A DNA stretch of 64,000 bases from Russula earlei. Its lineage: Eukaryota; Basidiomycota; Agaricomycetes; Russulales; Russulaceae. Where the stretch lies: contig JAGFNK010000050.1 of assembly GCA_025769875.1 (NCBI GenBank), positions 62,001 to 126,000 of the forward strand, in the 5' to 3' direction. Under the pieces are notes generated by a model, which saw only the letters and a program-made list of their open reading frames with translations, ran no database searches and was not told where the DNA came from. Position numbers and translations under genes: made by a program. Positions 1 through 11,058 of the stretch are shown here, piece after piece (positions within the stretch are counted from its first letter, which is position 1; the number at the start of each line of letters is the position of its first letter).

Positions 1-7
1 AACCGAT

Positions 8-744
8 ATGTCCGATGACGAAATGAACATTGATGAAGGTACCGTCTTCACGCATCTCTTTCTCTTTATGTCGGTCACCTTGAAGTTCAAGTGACCAACG
101 GGGGCGGATCCGTCCGGAAAAGAGGCCGTGGCTTTCAGAGTTCTGGAGGAGGTCAGTCTCCTTACCTCATACCATGATCTACGTCTGCGTTCTGATGCCA
201 TCCGTCCCCTTCAGCTGGCAACGAAGCGGGCGTTGGGTCTGAGCAGACTTACGACCAAGTGGAATCCGCACCGACGCGAGACCCTGATACCCGAGCGGCG
301 CGGTGTGAGCGTTGTTACACTTTTGTTTCCACATGGCTGATTAGGACACCCATCCCGTGTTAGCGGTCGAAGGGTGGATCGTTCTCGTTACGAATGTCCA
401 TGAGGAGGCCACAGAGGAGGATGTCACCGAAAAATTTGCCGATTATGGCGAGATCAAAAATCTACATCTCAATCTCGATAGAAGAACGGGCTATGTCAAA
501 GTGCGTTCAGCAAGGTTCACTATCCGAGAGACAATACCTGACTTTTCATTAGGGCTACGCCTTGGTGGAATACGAAACAATGGCAGAAGCGCAGGCGGCG
601 ATTGATGGCGCGTCGGGCACGACGTTGTTGGAGCAGACATTGTCTTGTGACTATGCTTTCGTGAGACCCCCTCCTTCCGGTCCTAAGAAGGGCCGGGGTC
701 GGGAAGGACGTGGTCGTAGTGCGAGTCCGCGACGAAGGGATTGA
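8..744 (+). CDS. RBM8A: RNA-binding protein Y14 / RBM8A (exon junction complex)
   Basis: Y14 pairs with Mago in the exon junction complex that marks spliced mRNA in the nucleus and takes part in mRNA export and decay. Five exons can be joined: a short acidic start ([11 protein letters not shown]), a [10 protein letters not shown] segment, a linker with YDQVESAP, then one RRM split by an intron (about 489-540). The RRM reads [20 protein letters not shown], then [20 protein letters not shown] and, after the intron, [16 protein letters not shown]; these are the hallmark Y14 strings, with RNP2-like and RNP1-like positions in order. The C-terminus is Arg/Gly/Ser-rich ([17 protein letters not shown]), as in the family. 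Introns are 50-65 bp. The start ATG lies only 7 bases from the window edge but fits the family's acidic N-terminus. The family is certain; the first exon boundaries are less so. Confidence 0.93.
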
Positions 745-988
745 CTGTGTTTTCATTACAAGCGGGTGGTCAAGTTATCACTTGACCCTTCCTATACATT
801 TCATTCGGCCTTTGCTTACCCATGAGGGGCCCAACCAGTTATTCGCCATCATGAGTGACCTCTCGTGCATGTCGCCACTTGCGCGTCTGTGCGCGTTAGT
901 CATGTGAGTTGGGCGGAGTTTCAACTTGGTGTTGAACGCGGCGTTCGTGCAGTCCGCAGGTCGTGTTTTATCCTCCCTCAAACCTTCC

Positions 989-2073
989 ATGGCTCCCGCA
1001 GCGCGTGACAGCGATTCCAATGGCACAAATGCCGAGTTATCGCCGAGAAAAACAAAATCTCAAGGAGAGTCTCCGGAGCAATATGGTCAGAGTGACCAGC
1101 CTGGTCCTATGGATAGTGAAGAAGAGGACAGTGAAGTCTACGAGATTGAAGCCATTCTGGACGCGAAAAGGGGTGCCACAGGCTCTGTGCGTTTTTGAAT
1201 GCATCCCTCGAAATTTAATTAATGCGCCTCATTATCATGATCCCCTTTCCAAGACTAGAATCGGCTACCTCGTGAAATGGAAAGGATATACGGATGATGA
1301 GAATAGCTGGGTTGATGAACGCGATGCGGGGTGAGTACCGGTCACGGACGGCACACTTCGTCATCCTCATCCTCATTGGTCTAGAGGTGCAAAAGAACTG
1401 ATAGCGGAATACTGGGCGCGTCAAGGAAAGAAGAAGGGTGAAAAGGCAGGACGTAAATCCGACCCTAAGCCAAAGGCTGCCACTCGCCGTCCGGTAGCTG
1501 CCTCTGTCGAGACGACACCTGAACCTGGTCAGGCTACAAAAAAGCGCGGCAGGGATCGACCAAAAGTCCAGCCAGAAAGTGATGATGACGGTGCGGAAGA
1601 CGAGGAAGATACAAGATCGAGGAAGAGAGGCAGGAAGAGCAATGGCGTCACTCGAAGGGCCTCTCCTTCCCCTGCATCGTCTTCAAACAGGGCCAGCCCA
1701 ACCGTAGAGCTTCTCGAACCTAGTACGATCAAGAAGTGGGGGAATCTCCCAAGCTGGGAACGACATATAGACGTGATTGATACCGTCGAGAAGTCAGAAG
1801 AAGGGGATCTATTTATCTATTTTAAATTGTATGGTGTTCGTCTTCCTGCCTGTCCAATGTCTCTGACAGATTTGGGATACTTTATAGGAAGGGCGAGAAG
1901 ACTGCATGCAAAGAAAATTCGAAGGTCTGCGCGGAGAAGTTCCCGCAAGAGGTGCGCTTCCTCGCGACCATGTTACTTACCCAATCTGAGCAAGGGTCAT
2001 GCGTTAGCTCATCAAGTTTTACGAAGCTCACCTCAAGTGGAGACAGGCAGAGGCAGGGCCGGATTCAGACTGA
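989..2073 (+). CDS. HP1-family chromodomain/chromoshadow protein
   Basis: A heterochromatin protein 1 (Swi6/HP1-like) reader of methylated histone H3 lysine 9. An N-terminal acidic segment leads into a chromodomain: VYEIEAILDAKRGATGS, an intron (about 1186-1252), then TRIGYLVKWKGYTDDENSW. The three cage aromatics are present (Y of YEIE; W and Y of VKWKGY). After a second intron comes GGAKELIAEYW, then a basic Lys/Arg/Pro hinge with an acidic stretch. The chromoshadow domain starts at WERHIDVIDTVEKSEEGDLF, is interrupted by two introns, and ends LIKFYEAHLKW. Stop at 2071-2073. Both domains are complete, so it should dimerise and bind partners through the shadow domain. Phase agrees at all four introns. 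It sits close behind the Y14 gene, same strand. Confidence 0.93.
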
Positions 2074-3293
2074 GGTCTTTTCGAGGTGAAGTGACGCTTC
2101 GCAATTTCCGCTTCTCTAATTCCCAGGTATTTCTTGTCATCTGTAAATGCACCCTTAAGTTTTGTTTTCTGTGACATGTGCTCTTGGTTCCTCCTTCCAT
2201 CAGCCCTCAATTGTTTCAAAAGTCGCGTCCGTATGAGGTGTTGCACGTTGCACATTTGAAATGCATGTCGAACCTTCCACGGTACCCAACCAACAGGGCG
2301 CCCTCTGTATTCCGGGTTGTAACGTTGATGTTTCTTATCAACGATATGTATCCCGTGTCTAGGAATCCACGTACCGTCCTGGGTCAATTGAACCTAGGCC
2401 AGATGCGCCACGAATCACTGCATGAAGATCCGAATTGATGTCACGAACCCAAACACGCAAAGTCCGCAGAGCAACCATGGGCATGTAGGTAGGATGAACC
2501 ATTTTTACAGATCTATTTGCGGGAGACTGCGCGACTCTGGCATGGCAGTGTTATTTCATCTTCATCAAGCAAAAACTGTGGTCCGTGATGCATGATCAAG
2601 TAGTAAGGAAGGTTCGTGATTTCTCCTTCCAACTATACCTAGTAAGGACACCCAGCCGGTCGGCGCCAAAAATCAAAACACGGTAGCCAATGGATGCCCG
2701 AGTCACGGAGCAGACGATTCATCCCCGCGGAATAACGTCCAAGAACCACACAGAAAGGAAGTATCAACCGTCAGTTTCAGGCTTCGCTTCCTCCAGGTGT
2801 TAAATATCCCCTTTAAATGGAGTAATCAACAACACACAACACAAGTGTTTCAGACTGCTCAGTCTAAACGAGAGTCCGCACCTGATTTGAATACTGAGGC
2901 CGTGGGGTGGTGCCCTTTGCAGGCAAAAATAACCTGAGGCCCTTCGCCCTCTCCCTGGCCCTTGAGCTGATGGGCTTTACATTCAACCGAAGGGAAGAAT
3001 CTCCGATTCTCGAACGTCTGAGACTAGTTCGTATGAGGCTCACAGCGAGATGTTCCTTGTTCGGCGTCGTGAATCCCGGCAGCACCCTTGATCTACTGTC
3101 GCATATGTTAGTTAGAATCTAAGACAATGTACAGGAAGCTAGGCTTTCCCATATGGCATTGAGCAAGGCGACAGCAGATTACTCAAAGTTACAATAAGAG
3201 AATGATGCCGACAAACTTGAGCGAGTCGATAAGTGCGAAGCCGAACGGGGCAGATAAACCGCGATGCTATTATATAACAAACATATCCAATTG
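2074..3293. other. Intergenic, no gene recognised
   Basis: This 1.2 kb lies between two convergent genes. Several open frames of 70-120 codons occur on both strands, but none shows a domain, a family motif or a plausible exon chain. No tRNA-like fold was noticed. I see nothing that can be supported here. Confidence 0.5.
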
Positions 3294-6055
3294 TCATAAC
3301 TCTGCGTGTAACGGGCTCTCGGAAGGGGGTATGACCACAGGCGTGGCCTGACTGGCAATGTTCTCAACGGCACCTTGCTGAGGCTCCCGATACGAGACAC
3401 CCTTCGCACGCTCAAACGCTTCTTCCACTTCCGCTTTCCCCCGTCTAGCAGCTGGGAACACGCTCTCAGAGATGCGAGTAGCATGATAAGTCTCGTCAAC
3501 AGGAATCGGGAGGATGGAGACCTCAGGAAGTCCAGCCGCTGGGGACTCGTTCCCAGAGACAGAAGTGTGAAGGTTAGAGCTGCTTGCGGGTATCGGGAGG
3601 ATGGACATCTCAGGAGATTGCGGTGGCTGGATATGCTGCTCTGTTTCTTCTTCGCCCATTGTGTCTCCGAGAAAAGAATCGAAAGCTTTGAAGCCATTAC
3701 GTTTGACGCGGCGGAATCGAGTCTCAAAACCCGCAATCACATCCTGTAACTCGAGTTGGAGTTCGTGCATAGCGCTCGGTAAAGGATTGATGGGAGGTGA
3801 AGGATGAGAGCCATTCTGAATCGACTTCGCCAACTCAGTGAAGTTGTTCGACTCTAAGCCGAGGCATAAAAATGAGCGGCACATGTACGTGAAGGGGTGC
3901 AAAAACACTCACTACCAACAAGGGCATGATAGCGTTGCCAGTCATGATATGTCACATCAGAAAGCCAGATGTAGTCGTATCCTACATCAGCTTGGGCTTT
4001 ATCGGCAACCTCTCTTACTTCTTCAGCCACCCGACTAACCTTTTGAAAACGAGAGTGAGATGAGTGAGATTACCGAGAACGTACATCCCCCCCGAGAAAA
4101 AAACTCACCTCCTGCAATTCCCTCTCCAGATGTGAAGTGAACCATGCATTGACCACACCCTCAGTGTGACGCAGGTGCTCAGTAAACCTCGTGTCAACCT
4201 TCGCAGTAATTTTTGTCCATAAGGCAACCTTCTCATCGGTGGCTCTTGGTTCCTTTCTTAGATTGTCAAGGTATGCCTCGGCGCCTTTCAAAAACTTCTC
4301 TGCATTCTTTTCAAGCCGTTCAACAGCGGACTGCACCTCGGTATTTGTTTTGAATTCCTGCACTGCAGCTTTTCGCAAGGCGACAAGAGCCTTACGCAAA
4401 GCCTTCTTCTTCTCCTTGATCACAGTATCCAGCTGCTCCTCCCACTTTGTATGGCGGCTCGTAATGTCCCGGCGCTTCTCAGCAGTTTTCGCAAGCTCTC
4501 TGAGGCGAAGTTCCTCTAGCTGCTCCTCATCAAGTGAAGGGCTTTCATCTTCAACGTCTCCATCTGGTTCTTCTGTTTCGGATTCTTCATGAGTAAAATC
4601 GATGGCTGCATAGAAGGCTTCCAAGTCAACATCATTATCTTCATCATCAGGAGATGGTAAAGTTGCCGGGGTAGAGGAAGGGGCAGTTGTCGGTGATGGT
4701 GTCGTTTCCCCGACCGGAGCTGTGACAGAGTAAGACTCCAGAAGCGAATTACTACCCGAAGGGTATGCTTCAGATGCCGCTTCTTCAGTAACAGGGTTGC
4801 TTTGCAGGGGCTTTGATTCGGGGAGGGAGATGAGGGGGGTTTCTGTAGGAACTGAGGGCATAGAACATGAACCGGCAGGGACTTCGGGGAATGATGATGT
4901 AGGTGCTAACGTTGTTGAGGGGCTTTGGAGAAGAGAGTCAGTGGGTTTCTCGACTGCAATCCGATAATCGGAGTATAGCAAAGGTGACTGTGTTGTGATA
5001 GCGTCATCGTCACTGCGGCTGAGCTCCTTTACCCGCTCCCAAATTCTTGCCACATGAGGATCGACAAATTTGCGACGTTGAACGCGTAAGAAAATGAGGA
5101 GCTGTTTGAGGGTGTGCTTGATATACTGCCAAACGGGATGCAGGTACGGTCTGGTAGTTTGATAGGCAGAATACGTCCTGTCGGCAGCGATAAGGACATA
5201 TGGGCGGGCAGCAAGATGGTACTTGTTCAAGGTGCCGATTAATATACGAACATGGGGCCCGAGTAGGGATTCGTATTTCTTCTCAACTGCGGATAGATAT
5301 GGTTGAACGACGGCACTGGTATGCTGCAACCGGGGGGTGAGGTACTTGTGATACTGCGGGACAATGACTTTGTTCCACTGAGGAGTAATACGGTGGTTCC
5401 ACTCCAGCTGCGTGCGTAACACAACAGGCCTTGCCATTTGAATGGCTTGATTAACGTAAGGAACTGCCCGGTCAACGTATGGACGGATGGTGGGGTGAGA
5501 AAGTGCCTTGTTTATAGCGGGGGAAATGTACGGTTCCAGGATTAATCGACGATACTCGGATAGGCCGCGACAGATAGGAGACTTGAGTTCTGCGTCATGA
5601 GGGCATACAGACAAGGAATAAATAGTGAAAAATAGCAGGAGATAGCGCAACAAAATGTCGGTAAGGTTAGCATTCTTGTTTTTCCGTTTCTGTTGAATTC
5701 ATGGTATGAGATATGGTGAGGGTCATTCCACGCCGACACACCTTTTCCCCTTTCTTTGTTTTCCGACCCCCTTTGCTCTTCTTCACTTGAGGGGCTCCCT
5801 TCAAACCGGTGAGCTACGCATGTAACGCTGATTTTGAGCATGACTTACCGTATTACGGGAACCATCCTCGTTAGATGGATCGTGGGAAATTTCTCTGGAA
5901 GTCCCGTTGGTCAAAGGACTTGGTTGTTTGGGGAGATGTGAGGCATAAGACGTGGCGGCCTTTGCCTTTGACGAAGACTTTGGTGTTGCTGTGGAATCCG
6001 AATCTTGGGAAGTGACATCAGGAGGGGGAGCAGGAGCGCTGCGTATTACAACCAT
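3294..6055 (-). CDS. She10/Osw7-like membrane-anchored fungal protein
   Basis: Four exons on the minus strand. Exon 1 starts at the ATG at 6055 (MVVIRSAPAPPP) and is low-complexity; it splices in phase 0 (donor after GSRNT, acceptor just before KRKNKNANLTD) into a large exon with one hydrophobic segment (ILLRYLLLFFTIYSLSV), a likely signal anchor. Then follow many proline/tyrosine-spaced short repeats (PYISPAINKALSHPTIRPYVD, PYVNQAIQMARP and similar), an acidic Ser/Thr/Pro linker and a long charged helical region likely to form coiled coil. The next exon has the motif YDYIWLSDVTYHDWQRYHAL, which I associate with a conserved fungal family often machine-labelled hoxa13-like, and with yeast She10/Osw7; I name it tentatively. 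The tail repeats SILPIP twice. Role unknown; ER or secretory membrane is an inference. Confidence 0.7.
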
Positions 6056-6252
6056 TGTCAAGAGAAGGTCAGATAGACCGATAAATCAGAAGCCAGTGGT
6101 CAAGAACAATTGCGCTGTCTTCTAAGAGGGAACATGGAATACACCGCCCTGAAGTCATCGCAACCGCAACTGAATTGGCGTGGGATGTTATTATGTAATC
6201 ACATCTTGTGAACTGAACTGAACCGACCGTCTCTTCCCCCATCCCAGGAGGG

Positions 6253-8178
6253 ATGCAGGCTACTAAACAGCCTCAAGGGGCTCCACTCAGGACTTATGCT
6301 CATAGAAAGGGAAGGTCTAGGGACTTGCACACTTTTTCATCTCCTCTCAATGTTGCCGACAGCGACAACGTGTCTCTTGTAGAAATGACCCGACGAATGA
6401 AAAAACGCGCTCGGCAATCCATCGACAGTTTCCGCCCCGTCGATGAACAGAACTCTCGGAAACTCTTGAAACGACCTGAAATTACCCATGCTGTAGCTCA
6501 CACACTTCCTTCTGGCTCAGACAGCCCTTCCGCTTTTCCACTGGATCCCTTCACTTCCCTCAACGACGGGACCAACAAATTTCAATATCAGACCCCTTTC
6601 AATTTGTCGCCTGTTAGCTCTCCGACTGCTCCTGATTCTATGTCTCCTGTTCCTCCTCGTCGCCATCTCTCTCGCACTGGCTCTCGTAATTTCAAAGAAA
6701 ACAAAGGTGTCAAACGTCTTGCTTCCCCTTTCCAAAGTCGCTCCGTCTCCAAGGCTTGCTCTAGGGCGGGTTCCCGAACCAATTCTCCCAAAAAAATTTA
6801 CAGAAACCCCCCTTCTACATTAAAACACGCACTCGTTCGGAGGCAAACGCTCACCCAAGTGAAAACATGTCTGATGAAGTACAATTCCCTATTAGTGGAT
6901 CTCTTCCCACATTGGGGTCTATGAAGACTACTGTCTGTGGCCCTCATCTTGCCGATAATTCTCCTGCATATATGCTACAAAATCTCTCGGATCAGGACTG
7001 GCTCAGACCTGCGAAAGCACACACTCGTGGCCCTTTCCTTGAAGATTATGTCCCGCCCGGAACGCCGTTCCAAGAATGGGACTGCTCTGCTGAGACCTTT
7101 TTTGAAGGGGTTCCGCTACAAACTTCGACGCCAAATGTCCTCAAGGTTCCTCTTCGAAGGTACATATCCACTAATGCTACGCCTAGTGCACCTAATACTC
7201 CCGATTCTACCCACTCTCCTGACAATGCTGATAATAACATATTTAACTCGTTCAATGTGAGGGGCTTCGAATCCGACCGACATACGCGGCGACACTGTAA
7301 TCATGATAGTATTTTCTCTTCTTTCGATTCGTCTACAACGCTTTCCACGTCCATCTTTCGGCCCAATTGCATGAATATGGAGAACACTCCTCAGAGTGAT
7401 CCCATGTTTTCGACCGCCGCTTACCCACCTCTCTCTGGACAAGCAGTCGTCAAACTGAGCGGTGTCTTTAATGATCTGGCTATTGATGGTATGTCTTGTT
7501 CTCATGTCTGGTTAGGTCTTCAGTCGCTCCTACGTGGTGTCCGCCCTTATAACGCGCATACAGTCCAACTGTATTCTTCTTGGCCCTTTGGTCATTCTAA
7601 CTCCTATCGTCGCCCACTGGAACTTAAGCCGTATATTTATCAGGCACGAAGTGTGGTTCTCTAAGCCTTGCTCCGCGGTCTCGTTCCCTAGATAGCACAC
7701 AAGCTACCGTTGTGAGCAGCCCGCCGTCTGGTGCATATCAGACCGGGGGCAGAAAAAGAGACAGAGCAAGCACCATCCGGGCGTCTGATTATCTAGTCAA
7801 ACCAACCAACTCGCTACCAGGCGGTGGAGAAACCTCGACAGCGATTTCTGCCTTGACTACACGAACACGGTCCGGTACAATCCGCGCAGTTCGTCACCCT
7901 GTGGCTTCTTCAGCCAGTAGTTTGCTTGTAGCCACTCCTCAGTCATGTGTTGGACAAGGACAAACTCAGATTAGCAAACCGTGTGATTCTCTAACTAATG
8001 TAGTCTCAGGCAAGACTCTTTATAATCCCCCTGTCCTTAGAGAAGACTGACACAGGTGTCATACCTCTCAGAGGTCGATGCTACAGATAGTATGATTATT
8101 GACACGCACAGCGAGGAGAGCGATGATGAACTGCTTCTTGATGGCAAGGGTTGGAATTGGGACGGGAGATGGGATTGA
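6253..8178 (+). CDS. Unrecognised Ser/Thr/Pro-rich protein, multi-exon
   Basis: No known domain. Exon 1 opens MQATKQPQGAPLRTYAHRKG and is rich in Ser, Arg and Pro, with several SP/TP sites. An intron of about 69 bp (gtgaaa... to ...atgaag, roughly 6859-6927) restores a second long frame reading TTVCGPHLADNSPAYMLQNL and on through a Ser/Asn/Thr-rich stretch to about VFNDLAIDG. From about 7489 to 7650 the frame changes at least once more, so one or two introns lie there, and I could not fix their borders. A third frame (SLAPRSRSLDSTQATVVSS onward) leads to a last exon with acidic EVDATDSMIIDTHSEESDDE and the end GWNWDGRWD. The proline-directed sites suggest a phosphoprotein, but that is inference. 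Divergent from the She10-like gene, 197 bp apart. Confidence 0.6.
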
Positions 8179-8503
8179 CTGGTTATCAACCTCGTGCCTG
8201 TTATTCGTTTCATGGACCTTCCAGCGTTTTTTGACTCGGACGCAAACATTGCCAGTGTACTGTGAATTCGGCCTTTTCCCAACGCTATGGTTGTGCTCGT
8301 CTTTAAAGTACTGCGTTCGTATCAGTTCTCATACAATGACTTTGTTTTTATCTTTATTGTCAATCAAGAAGCAGCCCGGTAAAGAGTGATATTCGCCCAC
8401 GTGAGCGATTCTTTACTCGGGATCCGAGTCCGAGTTGGAGTTTTCCTTCTCATCGCTGTATCTATCACCACATCGTTTTACTTTTTTTGACCCTAATATT
8501 CGA

Positions 8504-11029
8504 ATGCCTGATAACTCTACTTCTCAGAATCCCCTCTGGCCATTTTCGCTCGGGTATCCCTCGGACTTGTCGTTGAAACAGCGCCGGTCAATTTATGAGG
8601 GCCAAGTGCGCGCTTTTGTGGAGGCGTCTGAAAGTGTTGGCATGGACGAAGACGTCTTGGACGACATCCTCGACAGATCTAATATCCTGGATGATGAAGC
8701 GGGTGACGACAATGTCACCGACGAACAAAGTTTCGTTGCAGGGAGAAAAGTAGACCAGGATACTGTTGGGAATATGTTGCCCCATGGCTTCTATGTCTAC
8801 TTTGGTGCACAAGGTATAGCTGTTCACCGTACTATTGTCCCCCGATAAATCGTGCGAATTCTCGCTTCCTAAATTCTCCCCCCTTTGCTAGGCCGCATGG
8901 CTCCTCACTGGACAAAACAACAGATCCAGGGAATGCTTACCCATCTCAAACAACGAGGAAAGCGCTCTTTTTACAGGTTTCAAATACGCTAACCGCACTT
9001 GTACAGGATTATCGTCATTCGTGAAGGAATATGTGGTCACGCGTGGAATTCCCATTCCTGAATTGCTTTGTGCGTTTGACGTCTATCTGGTAGGAACATG
9101 GAAGCAAGGTGTATGCACCCGTTTAATGCATCTAGCCAGTGTGAAGAACTGCAAAGGAAGAAACCGAAAACTCTTGTATATTTTCTTCAAGTCGTCCTTT
9201 CGAGAGAGTGAGCGCCATTAGTTGCTTCACGAACATGACAGATTCTGACAGCTCAGATCAGACTACAACTGAGAGAGCGATTGCCTCGGTATAGTACTGT
9301 CCAAGACGCCGTGAACCTTATCACTTCATCGCGGCGAATACTTATCTTGACAGGCGCTGGTATCAGTGAGTGTGGGCATCTAAGTCCGAGTAAGGGCCGC
9401 TTACAGTTTGCGGGATGAGGCGTATCATGTGGAATCCCTGACTTTCGCTCGCGCAATGGCCTATACGCAACATTGAAAGAACAAGGGGAATATGATCTAG
9501 ATGACCCTCAACAAATGTAACTTCTCTTCCATACGCACTACTGAGCTCCCAAATTGAGTTATCGTCCCAATCAGGTTTGATATACAGTATTTTAAGGAGA
9601 ATCCATCAGGTACGTAAAACTGCCTCACGACCTTTATCAACGTTTAGGGTGTGTAGTATTCTAGTGCGTTACAACCACACACGGCAATCCAAGGCTGACG
9701 TCAGACAAACGATTCTTGGGAAGTTCTTTCGCGAAACAGATATATCCATCAAACTTTACACCATCGCCATGCCACCGTTTTATCAAGCTTGTTGAGGAAA
9801 ACGGACAGGTAAGCTCCCAGAGTCTTGGACCTCGCACTTAGATAATCACTACTATTGCAGCTTCTCCGCGTGAGTCGTCTCTTTCTGCTTTCTGCCTAAC
9901 GTGACTTTAATGCCCATCTCGTCCATGTTTTGCACAGAATTACACTCAAAATATTGACACCCTAGAGACCGTCGTCGGCATACGAAACGTCCTGCAATGT
10001 CATGGATCTTTTGCGACTGCCTCTTGCTTAAAATGTCGCATCCGCGTACCGGGTAGTGTCATAGAGGAACATATTATGCAGGGAGAGGTGCCTCTGTGCA
10101 AAAGCTGCGAAGCTTCGGGAAAGATGTCGAGAGAGGTGATCAATAGCATTCAAAGACGCCGCAGGAAGTCAAACAGCGAAGAGGAGGACGAACCTCTGTT
10201 CCCCCCATGGATAATCAAGGTCCTTATGTTCCTGATTCTTGTTTCTTCGTCCTGACGTATCACTCGCCTAGCCCGATATCACATTCTTTGGTGAGAAGCT
10301 GACCGACAATTTCGAGGAGTGTTTGGAAAACGACAGGGAGCAGGCTGACCTCTTGCTCATAATCGGTACAGCATTAAAAGTCGCACCGGTGTCTGACATC
10401 ATAAGTGGGCCGTCGATGCGCTAGTGAAAGTCACGAGTGCTGATTCCAACCCCAGCGCACATGCCTCATTCTGTCCCGCAAGTACGTGTTCTTTCCCCCT
10501 TGACAATGACAATGGTCTTCGATAACACTCTGGAAATGTTAGATCCTGATTAACAAAACACCGGTGACACATATTAATCCCGATGTCTGTGTCCCCCTCT
10601 TCCGGCTTATCGAACGATGTTTACCACAATAGCTAGATTATACTCCTGGGCGACGCAGACGGCATTATTGAACATCTCTGTGAGAAGCTCGGGTGGTCCC
10701 TACCACCTGCGAAAGCCGAGCAATATCTGAGAGGGCCAATCTCTACATCGATAAAGCGTCGATCACAAGAATCTCTAAAACCTGATCCGAAACAGGTGGC
10801 GGACAGGTATGTATACCTTCGAAGCCAATGGCAGTTATTTAGCCAACACATCCGCAGTCATATTTGGCTTTTTGAGGGTGCAGAGGGAGGAAAGTGGTTG
10901 GGAGATTTTGAGGCCGCGCGGGCACAAGCAATCGAGCGATCTGATCCAGGCCCCAATGTACCCTCACCCCCGGAGCCAATGTTCGTAGAAAGCGCCCCGC
11001 GTGATGCGAAGAGGGCGCGTGTGACATGA
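8504..11029 (+). CDS. Class I sirtuin, NAD-dependent protein deacetylase (Sir2/Hst1/SIRT1-like)
   Basis: A NAD-dependent lysine deacetylase of the nuclear Sir2/Hst1 type. The N-terminal part (from ATG 8504, MPDNSTSQ) is acidic and leads into a fungal Sir2-type helical region (FVKEYVVTRGIPIPELLCAF). The catalytic core is spread over many small exons: TGAGIS splices in phase into VSCGIPDFRSRNGLYA; the NAD site TQNIDTLE and the catalytic histidine (QCHGSF) are present; four zinc cysteines occur as two CxxC pairs (CLKC and CKSC). Then come ITFFGEKL, LLIIGTALKVAPVSDI, THMPHSVPQ, ILINKTPVTHINPD and IILLGDADGIIEHL. The tail ends KRARVT. All key residues are intact. One junction near 9600-9720 I could not resolve exactly. 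Its stop lies 29 bp from the stop of the convergent acetyltransferase gene. Confidence 0.92.
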
Positions 11030-11058
11030 TGCTACACCTCTAGTGTGCGTCGATGAGT

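Noticed and set aside
8435..8503. Upstream extension of the sirtuin reading frame
   Set aside because: It has no ATG before 8504 (it begins with TTG), and the ATG at 8504 gives a normal acidic N-terminus.
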